From Halorussus sp. MSC15.2 (GTDB lineage Archaea; Halobacteriota; Halobacteria; Halobacteriales; Haladaptataceae), in contig NZ_VSLZ01000007.1 in assembly GCF_010747475.1 (NCBI RefSeq), forward strand, positions 1 through 64,000: a stretch of 64,000 nt of DNA. The letters run 5' to 3'. A model generated the notes under the pieces. The model was not told the origin of the DNA. It saw only the letters and a program-made list of their open reading frames with translations, and did not search any database. Each line of letters begins with the position of its first letter. The stretch's first letter is position 1. This document shows positions 18,679-27,487 of this stretch, piece after piece. Position numbers and translations under genes: made by a program.

Positions 18679-18710
18679 CAATACCAGTCTGGTTCACCCT
18701 CTTGGTATTG
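18679..18710. promoter_or_regulatory. Inverted repeat CAATACCA-N16-TGGTATTG before the binding-protein gene
   Basis: Perfect 8-bp arms lie at 18679-18686 and 18703-18710, ending about 10 nt upstream of the ATG at 18669. It sits in the spacer between the dpp operon and the divergent HTH_10 regulator, so it could be an operator for that regulator or an RNA hairpin in the leader. The binding protein of the second dpp cluster has a similar TTGGTATCG just before its start. Confidence 0.45.
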
Positions 18711-18809
18711 TGACCGTCTATATTCGGGCTATCCGGAAAACCACGTTACTGCGGGCAATCAGTACCCCATTCGAAGGGGTTAATCAGCTCGGGCGACTTT
18801 GGAAATCCC

Positions 18810-19496
18810 ATGCGCGAAGTGACGCTCCGGTTGCGCCACCACGGCGAACCCGAGAGCGACATCAGCGAGAGATACCCGGACATCACGCTCGAATCCGCCT
18901 CGTCGCTGACCGGGAGCGCGGCCGAGCGCAAACGAATCATCGAGATTACGGGTCCGGCCGACTCGATAGAGGGGTTCCTCGACGACTTCGAGGCCGCGGA
19001 CCCGGTTCTCGACGTGACGCCGCTCACGTCGTTCGACGCCGCGCGGGTCGCGGTCGCCATCACCTACGATAGCTACCAATGGGACAGCATCTCCCAGCGA
19101 CTCTCGGACATGGGAATTCACCACCGCACCGGGACGACGATTACCGCGGGATGGGAGCGCTGGACGGTGTACGTCGAAGACGGCGACGACGTGAGCGAGA
19201 TAATCGAGTCGCTGGAACGCGCGGGCAACGACGCGGAACTAGTCCGGGACGTCGCGCTCAGCGAACTCGACGGACAGAGCCACCTCGAACTGTTCGAGAT
19301 ACTGGAGGACGAACTCACGCCCAGACAGTTGGAGGTGCTGAAGACGGCCATCGACCGCGGGTACTACAGGCCGAAGACCGACGTGACCATCGAGGACATC
19401 AGCGACGCGGTCGGTATCGCGCCGACGACGACGTGGGAACATCTCGCCCAAGCCGAACACAAAGTGATGGACCAAATCGGCGAGTATCTCCTGTAG
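18810..19496 (+). CDS. HTH_10 (bacterio-opsin activator-like) transcriptional regulator
   Basis: The 228-residue protein begins MREVTLRLRHHGEPESD. The N-terminal ~165 residues are the Bat-type sensor half. The C-terminal HTH_10 domain is LTPRQLEVLKTAIDRGYY, then ISDAVGIAPTTTWEHLAQAEHKVMDQIGEYLL. It is divergent from the first dpp-type operon with a 140-nt spacer that contains an inverted repeat and a GGGGTTAATC stretch, so control of peptide import is a reasonable inference. It is about 30% shorter than multi-domain Bat proteins, as is usual for the single HTH_10 group. Confidence 0.9.
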   Translation: MREVTLRLRHHGEPESDISERYPDITLESASSLTGSAAERKRIIEITGPADSIEGFLDDFEAADPVLDVTPLTSFDAARVAVAITYDSYQWDSISQRLSDMGIHHRTGTTITAGWERWTVYVEDGDDVSEIIESLERAGNDAELVRDVALSELDGQSHLELFEILEDELTPRQLEVLKTAIDRGYYRPKTDVTIEDISDAVGIAPTTTWEHLAQAEHKVMDQIGEYLL

Positions 19497-19541
19497 CGGT
19501 GTCGGCCGTTCTCCGCCGAGGTTACGTCTCCCGAGTCGGGG

Positions 19542-20768
19542 TCACGCCTGCGTCCGAATCAGGTTCCCGGCGAGCAGCGCGGCCGTCACCGCGATGGCCG
19601 CCAGCGCGAGGAACAGACCGCTCGACGACGCGTAGGTCAGGATGACCCCGGCCATCGCCGCGCCGAGCGCCCCGACGCCGAACACGCCGAGGTAGGTGTA
19701 CCCGTACGAGAGGCCACGAAGTCCCGCCGGGGTGTACTCGGCGACCGTCGCCTGATAGAACGGCTGGACGAGGAAGAGCATGAATCCGAGGACGGCGCTG
19801 ACACCCAGCAGAGCCACCAGCCCGGCGTTCGAGGCCGGAACGAAGATGACCGCGACGACCGCGAGTCCCGCGAACCCGAGCATGATACCGCGCTCGGTCT
19901 CCATCCTGTCGGTGAGTTTCCCGCCCGCGTACTGTCCGGCGATGCCGACCATGAGCAGTCCGGCGTACAGGTACCGCGAGGGTTCGAGGCTGCGGCCGCC
20001 GAGCGAGACGGGGTCGAACATCGGCAGTCCGGCGAGCAGGTCGGGCAGGAACGTGAGCGTCCCCCGGTAGTAGAGTCCCGAGCACATCACGATGGCGAAC
20101 ACCGCGGCGAACCCGGCGGTGAACAGTCGCCGCGACTCCGAGACCAGTTCCGACAGCGACGAGACGGTGTCGGCTTTGGAGTCGCTCGTCCCGCCGTCCG
20201 TGGCTTCGACCGAGGCGGTCTCGTCGAACTCGACGGTGAGCGACAGCAGGACCGCGACGCCCGCCGGAATCGCGAGCAGCGCCGTCACCTGTCGCCAGTC
20301 GAACGCCAGCAGCAGGAGTGCGGTGGCCAGCGGACCGAGCGCGATGCCGAGGTTCCCCGCCATCCCGTGGTAGGCGAACGCGGTGCCGCGCTGGGAGACG
20401 CCCTTGCTGATGAGCGACAGCCCCGACGGGTGGTAGACGCTCGCGGCGGCCCCCCAGAGGAGGAGCGCGACGGCGACGAACCCGACGCTCGGGGCCACGC
20501 TCAGGAGCAGGAACGACGCTCCCATCCCGACGAGACAGGCGATAATCAGGGGCCGCGAGCCGTAGGTGTCCGCCAAGATTCCGCCGGGGAGCGCGCCGAG
20601 GCCGAACAGTCCGTACCCCATCGAGACGACGAGTCCGATGGTCGCGGGCGTCACGGAGAACGCGTCGAGCCAGACGGTCACGAGGATGGGAATCGAGAGC
20701 TCGTAGGTGTGAACCATCGCGTGGGCGAGCATCGCGACGCCGACGATGGAACGGTCGTTGTCGTTCAT
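19542..20768 (-). CDS. Major facilitator superfamily transporter
   Basis: This 408-residue protein has about 12 hydrophobic spans in two halves, with a hydrophilic central loop at roughly residues 185-215 (VEATDGGTSDSKADTVSS). The conserved intracellular loop between helices 2 and 3 is GGILADTYGSRPLI, with a matching GGKLTDRMETERG in the second half, as in the MFS. Substrate is not predictable; the resemblance is to drug/metabolite exporters. It is convergent with the HTH_10 regulator gene (45 nt between stops). Confidence 0.88.
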   Translation of the reverse strand: MNDNDRSIVGVAMLAHAMVHTYELSIPILVTVWLDAFSVTPATIGLVVSMGYGLFGLGALPGGILADTYGSRPLIIACLVGMGASFLLLSVAPSVGFVAVALLLWGAAASVYHPSGLSLISKGVSQRGTAFAYHGMAGNLGIALGPLATALLLLAFDWRQVTALLAIPAGVAVLLSLTVEFDETASVEATDGGTSDSKADTVSSLSELVSESRRLFTAGFAAVFAIVMCSGLYYRGTLTFLPDLLAGLPMFDPVSLGGRSLEPSRYLYAGLLMVGIAGQYAGGKLTDRMETERGIMLGFAGLAVVAVIFVPASNAGLVALLGVSAVLGFMLFLVQPFYQATVAEYTPAGLRGLSYGYTYLGVFGVGALGAAMAGVILTYASSSGLFLALAAIAVTAALLAGNLIRTQA

Positions 20769-20895
20769 ACTGAGACGGTGTGGATGCTCGTAACGCGTCG
20801 GCCCGAACGTATAAACGGCGACCCGGATGTAATCGGCCGCGGCGAGCGACTCCGTCCGGACGACCGACCGAGGAGCGACGCCGAACCGTCGCCGG

Positions 20896-22035
20896 TCAGT
20901 CTCGGAGCGCCTCGACCGGGCGCTCGTTGGCGGCCTTCCACGCGGGGTAGAGACCGCTTATCACCGCCGCGCCCACGCCGAACGCGAACCCGAGACCGAT
21001 GTACCAGAACCCCTTCGCCGTGAACGCGAACGGGTCGCCGAGGAGTTGCAGGTTGATGAGCAGGCCGAGTGCGACGCTCAGCACGGCACCGACGAGCGCG
21101 CCGACGAGTCCGAGGAGCGCCGACTCTCCGAGCATGAGTCGCAGGATGTCGTACCGGCCGTAGCCGACCGCCCGGAGGACGCCGATTTCCTCGCGGCGCT
21201 CGATGACGCTCATCAGTTGGACGTTCAGGATGGAGATGCCCGCGACCAGCAGCGAAATGCCGCCGACTCCGAGCAGGAAGAGGTTGATGGTGGACATCTG
21301 CTGGTTGAACCGCTCGATGGAGTCCTTGAAGTCGATGATGCGGTAGCGGTCCTCGCGGCCGAACCCGAGACGGTTGCGGAGCATCACCGCCGTCTGGTTC
21401 GCCTCCGTCGGGGAGTCCGCTCGAATCTGGACCTGCGTGTAGTTGTCGCCCGCGAACGTGGACATCGGGACGAGAACGCCGTCGTCGAGGCTCTGGAACG
21501 CGCCGCCCCGCGGTTGGTCTTCGAGGACGGCCGCGATGCGGTAGGACTCCCCGTCGAGGGTGACGCTGTCGCCGGGCCCGACGTCGTAGGTGTCGGCCGT
21601 CTCCGCGCCGACCAACACCTGCTTGCGCCACGTGTCGGGTATCGTCCCCCGCTCGGGCGAGAGGCGCGTTCGGGCGCCCTCGACGCCGTACACCGAGACC
21701 GACCCGGACTGCCGGAGATGCGTGAGCGTCCCGCGACGCTGCTTCAGCGCGTACACGTCGTCGTCCCCGTCCACGTACGACTTCACCTTCGAGACCTGAC
21801 TCTGGGTGAGGACCCTGTCGGCGTCCTCGCCGGGGACCACCAAGACCGTGTTTCCGAACGTCGCGCCTTGGAGGAACGAGAGCTTGAACGCGACGCCGAA
21901 CACGCCTAGCGAGGCGATGGCGACGACGCCGATGACGACGCCGAGCATCGCCAGCGCCGACCGGGTCTTGGCACGAGCGAGGTTCCTGCGGGCCAGCATC
22001 GCCAGCGGGAAGCGCTCGAACAGCCAGTCCATCAT
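20896..22035 (-). CDS. FtsX/MacB-like ABC transporter permease
   Basis: The 379-residue permease has one N-terminal helix (about residues 22-48), a large extracytoplasmic domain (about 60-250, with LVPMSTFAGDNYTQ) and three C-terminal helices with the FtsX signature VIERREEIGVLRAVGYGRYDI between the second and third. It ends YPAWKAANERPVEALRD, which is characteristic of MacB-type permeases. The ATG at 22035 overlaps the stop of the upstream ATPase gene by 4 nt. Together with that ATPase and the exported protein upstream it forms a mechanotransmission-type ABC system. Confidence 0.93.
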   Translation of the reverse strand: MMDWLFERFPLAMLARRNLARAKTRSALAMLGVVIGVVAIASLGVFGVAFKLSFLQGATFGNTVLVVPGEDADRVLTQSQVSKVKSYVDGDDDVYALKQRRGTLTHLRQSGSVSVYGVEGARTRLSPERGTIPDTWRKQVLVGAETADTYDVGPGDSVTLDGESYRIAAVLEDQPRGGAFQSLDDGVLVPMSTFAGDNYTQVQIRADSPTEANQTAVMLRNRLGFGREDRYRIIDFKDSIERFNQQMSTINLFLLGVGGISLLVAGISILNVQLMSVIERREEIGVLRAVGYGRYDILRLMLGESALLGLVGALVGAVLSVALGLLINLQLLGDPFAFTAKGFWYIGLGFAFGVGAAVISGLYPAWKAANERPVEALRD

Positions 22036-22829
22036 CGGAGATTCCCGTCCACGAGTTCGATGGTTCGGTCGGCGAACTCGGTCACCTGCTCGTCGTGCGT
22101 GACGGCGACCACGGCGACGCCCTCGTCGGTGATGCGGCCGAACTCCCCGAGCACCTGCGACCCTGTGTCGCGGTCGAGGTTGCCGGTCGGTTCGTCGGCG
22201 AGCAGGAGGTCGGGGTCGTTGACGAGCGACCGGGCGACCGCGACGCGCTGTTTCTGTCCGCCGGAGAGTTGGTTCGGCAGGTGGTCGAGTCGGTCGCCCA
22301 GTCCCACGCGTTCGAGCAGTTCCGTGGCCCGCCGGTGGGTGGTTTTCCGGTCGCGCTCCAGTAACCGGGGGACCTTGACGTTCTCGACGGCGGACAGCGT
22401 CGGGATGAGGTAGAAGTTCTGGAACACGAACCCGACGGTCCGCTTGCGGAGTTGCGTCCGCTCGGCGACCGAGAGGTCGCTCACCGCCGTCCCCTCGACC
22501 GAAACGGTGCCCTCCGTGGGGGTGTCGAGCAGACCGAGTTGGTTCAACAGCGTCGATTTGCCGCTCCCGCTCGGACCGACGATGGCGACGAACTCGCCCG
22601 CCCGAACCGTCAGGTCGATGCCCTTCAGCGCCCGCAACACCTCCCCGCCGGATTCGTACTCCTTGACGAGGTCCCGCGACCGGATGACCGCCGACCCCTG
22701 TCGGTCGGCCTCGGCCGCGTCCCCGACCTGATTCTTCTCGGGGGAGACGGAGGTGTCCTCGGCCGTAGCGGGGCCGTTCTCGACCGTGGCCGAACTATCG
22801 TCGGCCGTAACGGAACCGTCGTCAGTCAC
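22032..22829 (-). CDS. ABC transporter ATP-binding protein (LolD/MacB type)
   Basis: The best start is the GTG at 22829 (VTDDGSVTADDSS, 265 residues), which overlaps the probable true stop of the upstream exported-protein gene (22822-22824); a further upstream ATG would translate that gene's 3' end in another frame. A 45-residue acidic, Ser/Thr-rich leader precedes the domain. Walker A is GPSGSGKST, the signature is LSGGQKQRVAVARS, Walker B is LLLADEPTGNLD and the switch His is in VAVTHDEQV. It couples to the FtsX/MacB-like permease encoded next. Confidence 0.9.
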   Translation of the reverse strand: MTDDGSVTADDSSATVENGPATAEDTSVSPEKNQVGDAAEADRQGSAVIRSRDLVKEYESGGEVLRALKGIDLTVRAGEFVAIVGPSGSGKSTLLNQLGLLDTPTEGTVSVEGTAVSDLSVAERTQLRKRTVGFVFQNFYLIPTLSAVENVKVPRLLERDRKTTHRRATELLERVGLGDRLDHLPNQLSGGQKQRVAVARSLVNDPDLLLADEPTGNLDRDTGSQVLGEFGRITDEGVAVVAVTHDEQVTEFADRTIELVDGNLR

Positions 22830-22895
22830 CACCGAACCACCTCCACCCGCCGACGAGCGCGACCACTCCGACGAGGGCGACGCCACCTATCGCCG

Positions 22896-24053
22896 TCAGC
22901 GGAAGCGACGAGTCCGAGTCGACGACTTCGTCGGCGCGGTCCGGGGCACGTCGTAGGTCAGCGAGACCGTCCGCACGCGACGCACGTCGTCCACGATGTA
23001 GCTCACGCGCAGCGGAATCGTCACCGACGAGGCGTTCGAGTCGAGGTTCGCCTGCACTTTGAACGAACTGAAGTCGCTCGACGGAATCTCTCCGACGAAG
23101 TACTCCGCGGTCGATTGACCGGGGCTGACGTTCGAGTTCGACTGGACGCCGACGACCACGCTCAGCACGTCGGTCGTGCCGACGTTGCTCGCGCTCCCCG
23201 TCACCTGCAGGGTCTGGCCCCGCCGGGAGACGGAGATACCGGTGAGATTGACGGCCCCGGGATTCGAGAGTTCCGTCAGCGTCGGCGTGAGGGTCCGAGT
23301 GACCGACCGCTGGGTCCCGTTGGCGGTCGTGTATTCGAGGTCCGCCGTCAGGTTCACCGTCTCGGACGTCTCGCCGCTCACCTCGAAGGAGAACGTCTCG
23401 GTCGCCGTTCCCGATAGCTGGGCGACGTTCCGCCGGTTGTCCTTCACCGACACCCCGTCGCTCTGAACCTGTAGCTCGACGTTCCGAATCGGCTCTCGGA
23501 CGCCGTTCGTCAGCGAGACGTTCAGCGTCGTCCGACTGCCGGGCAGGGTCGATTCGGCTTCGACGGCCATCAGGGGATGGGGGTCGAACACCGTGACATC
23601 GACCGGTTGGACGACCTCGTAGCTCTCACCGTTCCCGTGTCGGAACTCGACGCGAACGTAGAGGGTGTGTTCGCCCGTCTCGCCGAGTTCGAGCGACTGG
23701 CGGTTCTGAAGGCTGTCGCCCGACCAGAGGCGTTTCTTCGGTTTCTCCTCGGCGACCACGTCGTCGCCGTCGGGGGTCCGACGGATTTCGACGCTCTCGA
23801 CGAAGACGTTCCCGTCCCCATCGTCGACGTTCTCGACGTGCGTGGTCAGGGTGAAGTTCGACCCCACCTCCGGTTGGGTCTCGTTGAGTTCCGTCCGGAC
23901 AGTCACCAGCGTCGGGGCGGCGGTCTGTGCGACGGCGGCGTCTACGGACGCGGCGTCTTCGGTCGGGGTAGCGTCCACTGCGTGGGGGACGACACCGGCA
24001 CCGACCGCCGAGAGCAGGACCACGAGACAGGTGAACAGTTGGGTCTTCGTCAT
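22896..24053 (-). CDS. Exported protein with CARDB-like repeats; C-terminal anchor frameshifted
   Basis: The 385-residue frame starts MTKTQLFTCLVVLLSAVGAG, a Sec-type signal peptide. Three or more beta-rich repeats follow, with phrases such as VGSNFTLTTHVENVDDGDG and LPGSRTTLNVSLTNGVREP, resembling CARDB/S-layer-type domains; many NxS/T sites suggest glycosylation. The frame ends abruptly in a basic tail (KSSTRTRRFR). In the next frame the sequence continues as an acidic stalk and a membrane helix (LTAIGGVALVGVVALVGGW) ending RWFGGD at 22822, overlapping the ATPase start. A one-base loss near 22931-22942 explains this. The intact protein would span 22822-24053. Confidence 0.8.
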   Translation of the reverse strand: MTKTQLFTCLVVLLSAVGAGVVPHAVDATPTEDAASVDAAVAQTAAPTLVTVRTELNETQPEVGSNFTLTTHVENVDDGDGNVFVESVEIRRTPDGDDVVAEEKPKKRLWSGDSLQNRQSLELGETGEHTLYVRVEFRHGNGESYEVVQPVDVTVFDPHPLMAVEAESTLPGSRTTLNVSLTNGVREPIRNVELQVQSDGVSVKDNRRNVAQLSGTATETFSFEVSGETSETVNLTADLEYTTANGTQRSVTRTLTPTLTELSNPGAVNLTGISVSRRGQTLQVTGSASNVGTTDVLSVVVGVQSNSNVSPGQSTAEYFVGEIPSSDFSSFKVQANLDSNASSVTIPLRVSYIVDDVRRVRTVSLTYDVPRTAPTKSSTRTRRFR

Positions 24054-24405
24054 CTGGCCACTCTCCGGTCGGCCGCACAGTCAGTCCTCTGCGGTTCGGA
24101 GAGCGCGCTCGCGTTCGAAGATTGGAAGCGGCCGTCACCGGGCCGGACCTCGCGTGCCGGTCGTGAGCCGGTTTCGGCACCGCTACCACGTTGTCTGATT
24201 AAATACATTTCGTATACGTCCAGTCTCGATGCTATCATTAATAATCTTAGGATTCGACTCCGGACGTCACTGACCCGCAGAGGAACCGACGTTTCGAATC
24301 AAAACGGAGTCGCCATTCGAGGACAGTACTGCCGACGAGACGGGAGTCGGTGTGGACGGGAGTACTGGACTATGTGGAGACGGTGGGTACTCGACGGAGA
24401 CGGAC
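24054..24405. other. 352-nt spacer: candidate promoter, no gene seen
   Basis: This stretch lies between the exported-protein gene (start 24053) and the end of the amidohydrolase gene (24406), both on the minus strand. Positions 24195-24250 are AT-rich against the GC-rich background and hold TATTTAATC on the minus strand (about 24200), a plausible TATA box that would leave a leader of roughly 125 nt. I see no convincing coding frame in it. Confidence 0.4.
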
Positions 24406-25707
24406 CTACTCCGGACTGATGGGCAGGTCGTACTCCCGCGCTCGCCGCCGAATCGCCTCGGCGTCGCCCGTCCGCAGTTCGCCGTCCTCGTAGACGACGT
24501 CGCCGTTCACCATCGTGAACTCCACGTCGTCGCCGTGGGCGGAGAAGACGAGGTGTGAGAACACGTCGTGGAGGGGAACGGCGCGAGTCACGTCTGTCGT
24601 CAGGCCCACGACGTCGGCCTTCCACCCCGGTCGGAGGCGGCCGACGTCGTCGAAGCCCGCCGCTTTCGCACCGTTCTCGGTCGCCATCTCGAAGACGAGT
24701 TGCGCGGGGGTCGTCGTCGGGTCGAGGTGTTCGACCTTCTGGAGCAGACTCGCCTGCCGCATCTCCGTGAAGGGGTCGAGCGTGTTGTTACAGGGCGGGC
24801 CGTCGTTGCCCAGCGCGACGTTGATGCCCCGGTCAACGTAGTCCACGATGGGTGCGATGCCCGACGCGAGTTTCATGTTCGAGGACGGGCAGTAGGTGAC
24901 GTGCGTACCGGTCTCGGCCAGCACCTCGCGCTCGGACTCGTCGGTCCAGATGCAGTGGGCCAACACCACGTCCTCGCCGGTCAGACCCACTTCGTCCAGC
25001 CAGTGGATGTTCCGGCGGCCGGTCCGTTCCTCGACCGTCTCGACCTCGTCGCGGTTCTCGCTAGCGTGGGTGTGGATGCGCACGCCGTCGTACTCGTCGG
25101 CGAGTTCGCGCGACCCCCGCAGGCACTCCTCGGTGCAACTCACGGCGAAGCGCGGTGTGACCGCGTACTGGATGCGCCCGTCGTGCGTGTCGTGGTACTT
25201 CCGAATCAGGCGCTCGGTGTCGTCGAGTCCCTCTCGGGTCCCTTCCAGCAGACCGTCGGGCGACTCGGTGTCCATCAGCACCTTGCCCATCCGGGCGCGG
25301 ATGCCCAACTCGCCCGCGGCCTCGAACGCCTCGTCGGCGTGGCGCACCGAGAGGTGGTCGATGGCGGTCGTGACGCCGGACTCGAGCAGTTCGAGGTAGC
25401 CCAGTTCCGCGGCGACTCGCATCCCCTCGGCGTCGAGCGACGACTCCATCGGCAGCACGTAGTCGAACAGCCAGTCCAGCAGGGCCGTGTCGTCGGCGAT
25501 ACCACGGCCGAGCGACTGGACGGAGTGGACGTGTCCGCCGACCACGCCCGGCGCGAGCAGGTCGTACTCCGCGCGCTCGTGTCCGGAGTAGGTCTCGACC
25601 AGTTCCTCGCGGTCGCCGACGGCGACTATCTCGTCGCCCTCCACGACCACCGCGCCGTCCTCGACCACTGTCTCGGCGTCCGCGACGACCGTTCCCTGTA
25701 GTAACAT
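24406..25707 (-). CDS. Amidohydrolase family deaminase (SAH/MTA/guanine deaminase-like)
   Basis: The start at MLLQGTVVADAETVVEDG gives 433 residues. This is the classic two-domain amidohydrolase: a small N-terminal beta sandwich, then the TIM barrel with metal ligands in GGHVHSVQSLGRG, RIHTHASEN, VLAHCIWTDE and the conserved Asp in ALGNDGPPCNNTLDPF, and a returning C-terminal sandwich (GWKADVVGLTTD). The pattern fits the SsnA/MtaD/5'-deoxyadenosine deaminase group, which hydrolytically deaminates purine-like or s-triazine rings. The exact substrate is open. Divergent from the GT87 gene across a 260-nt AT-richer spacer. Confidence 0.88.
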   Translation of the reverse strand: MLLQGTVVADAETVVEDGAVVVEGDEIVAVGDREELVETYSGHERAEYDLLAPGVVGGHVHSVQSLGRGIADDTALLDWLFDYVLPMESSLDAEGMRVAAELGYLELLESGVTTAIDHLSVRHADEAFEAAGELGIRARMGKVLMDTESPDGLLEGTREGLDDTERLIRKYHDTHDGRIQYAVTPRFAVSCTEECLRGSRELADEYDGVRIHTHASENRDEVETVEERTGRRNIHWLDEVGLTGEDVVLAHCIWTDESEREVLAETGTHVTYCPSSNMKLASGIAPIVDYVDRGINVALGNDGPPCNNTLDPFTEMRQASLLQKVEHLDPTTTPAQLVFEMATENGAKAAGFDDVGRLRPGWKADVVGLTTDVTRAVPLHDVFSHLVFSAHGDDVEFTMVNGDVVYEDGELRTGDAEAIRRRAREYDLPISPE

Positions 25708-25967
25708 CCCGGCCCGACTATGGGGGAGTCTGTAAAATACCTGCTGATTTCCGCCCGTCGGCGACTCTCGGGTCGGTCCGCTTCGACCGACTCCTTCGTC
25801 TTCGACCCGCCGAAACGTCGGACCGATTCGGGGCTGGCTCCGGTGTCTGCTAGCGGACATCGAACGTTGTTCCCGTTCCGGACCTCTCGTCGCGGTCCGT
25901 TCGTTGGCCCGACTCGAAACCAAATTACTTAAACTTTGCATGAAGGAATCTCGGACTATCAGAATAG

Positions 25968-27224
25968 ATGTTTCCCCGAAACACTACGTCAGTGAACCGC
26001 TGGCTCCAGAATCCTGCACTGCGTCGCTGGCTCGTTCGGATTCCGCTCGTTCTCAGTCTCGGCCTCGGACTGGCTGCACTCGTGGGGCACATTCTCTTTT
26101 CGGACGTCGTCGCCGGTGACTTTGAGGCCTACTATTACGGTACGAAGGCGGCTCTCGACGGGGACGCACTCTACTTGAACGAACAGTACTCCAGTCAACA
26201 CGGCGAATTCATCTACCCGCCGGTGACGCTCCTCTACTTCGCCGTCTACACGCTATTCCCGTTCACCATCGCGTACGGTATTCAGTTGGTTGTCTCGCTC
26301 GTGGCCGCTAGCTACGCCGCGTGGGCGGCGGTCCAAACGATTCGGACCCACCGTTCGCTCTCTCGGACTGATTCGGTCCTCATCGGACTCTTCTTCCTGT
26401 TCTCGGCCTGCTCGCTCGCTGCCCTCTCGCTAGGGCAAATCAACCTCCTCCTGCTCGCGCTGCTCGTGTTCGGCTACCGACGACTCGCCGATAACGAGCA
26501 ACTGGCCGCCGGGGCCTCCTTCGCCGTCGCCGCTATCCCGAAGCTGTTCCCCGGACTTCTCGGTCTCTACCTGCTCTCCCGCCGAGCGTGGCGGGCGGCA
26601 CTCTCGGCCATCGCCGTCGGCGTGGGAGGGATGCTCGTCGGCGCCCTCGTCTTCGGTTACGGGTTGACCCAGAACTACTTCGTCTGGTTGGTAACCAACC
26701 GCGGTATCAAGACGGGGACGCTCTCTTCGGCGACGCCTCCCTCCGAGGACCTCTACATCGTCACGCTGATGCGGCCGCTCGCGAACATCTTCCCGTCGCT
26801 GGACGTTTCGGGCTACTTCGTCCTTTCTCTAGTGTTACTGCTTCCGGTCTGGGGATACGTCTACGCGGATGTGTCGGGGGTACGCGACGACCTCGTCGCG
26901 TTTCTCGCGACACTGGTCGTAATGGTGATTCTCGTCCCGCCTCAGCTAATCTACGGGGTGTTCATCTACTTCCCGCTCGTGGTACTTTACTACCTGACGC
27001 ACGACCATCGCCGCCGCGCAATATTCGGGGTCTCGCTAGTCCTCATCAACGTCATATTCGTGCCGGAACAGTTCGCCACTGCGCTCCAAGCCCTCTCGCT
27101 TCCGTCGCCGTTCGTCGCCGACGTAATGGGAGTCGTTCGGCCGCTCCTCGGGTTCGCGTCGGTCCCGCTGCTCGGGTTTCTCGCGGCACTGCTGGGTTGC
27201 GTCGTCCATCGCGCGACGGCATGA
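25968..27224 (+). CDS. GT87-like polyprenyl-phosphate-dependent glycosyltransferase (integral membrane)
   Basis: The 418-residue protein has about ten hydrophobic spans. The first extracytoplasmic loop contains SDVVAGDFEAYYYGTKAALDG and then the FIYPPVTLLYF segment, which are the hallmarks of the GT87 (DUF2029) mannosyltransferase-like family; the Asp in AGDFEAYY corresponds to the catalytic acidic residue. Such enzymes add sugars from a dolichol-phosphate carrier outside the membrane, so a role in glycolipid or surface glycan assembly is likely. A TTAAACTTTG element near 25930 may be its TATA box. It faces the broken GT2/GtrA locus, a usual partner type. Confidence 0.85.
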   Translation: MFPRNTTSVNRWLQNPALRRWLVRIPLVLSLGLGLAALVGHILFSDVVAGDFEAYYYGTKAALDGDALYLNEQYSSQHGEFIYPPVTLLYFAVYTLFPFTIAYGIQLVVSLVAASYAAWAAVQTIRTHRSLSRTDSVLIGLFFLFSACSLAALSLGQINLLLLALLVFGYRRLADNEQLAAGASFAVAAIPKLFPGLLGLYLLSRRAWRAALSAIAVGVGGMLVGALVFGYGLTQNYFVWLVTNRGIKTGTLSSATPPSEDLYIVTLMRPLANIFPSLDVSGYFVLSLVLLLPVWGYVYADVSGVRDDLVAFLATLVVMVILVPPQLIYGVFIYFPLVVLYYLTHDHRRRAIFGVSLVLINVIFVPEQFATALQALSLPSPFVADVMGVVRPLLGFASVPLLGFLAALLGCVVHRATA

Positions 27225-27275
27225 CGACCTCCACGTCGCGTCCGGTTGGATTCGGCACTTCGGTTCCGCCCGCCG

Positions 27276-27487
27276 CTACGTCTCTTCCACTCGCCACGTA
27301 AAGTCGACTCGAACACGTAGTTGACGACGAACCCAACTCCGATTCCGGCGACGTTCGCCAGCAGGTACCAAAGTCCGAACACATTGTGGAGTACGTGGAG
27401 TACCAACACCGCGACCCCGACTCCGCCGGTCCGGACCACGTTCGATTTCAGAAACCGACGGACGAGCGAACCGAACGAGCGGTCCAC
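27276..27487 (-). pseudogene. GtrA-like membrane protein remnant (C-terminal half, frameshifted)
   Basis: From the GTG at 27487 the frame reads VDRSFGSLVRRFLKSN and then two hydrophobic spans ending GIGVGFVVNYVFES, which match helices 3-4 of the four-helix GtrA family. The family-typical ending FTWRV is found one base out of frame and reaches a stop at 27276; adding one A at the AAA run 27300-27302 restores ESTFTWRVEET. The first two GtrA helices are missing: the sequence upstream is the GT2 remnant. GtrA proteins help move lipid-linked sugars across the membrane. Uncorrected, this frame would run antisense into the GT87 gene. Confidence 0.75.

Noticed and set aside
24050-24238. 62-codon minus-strand frame upstream of the exported protein
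   Set aside because: It spans the probable promoter/leader, lacks acidic bias and overlaps the start of the exported gene.
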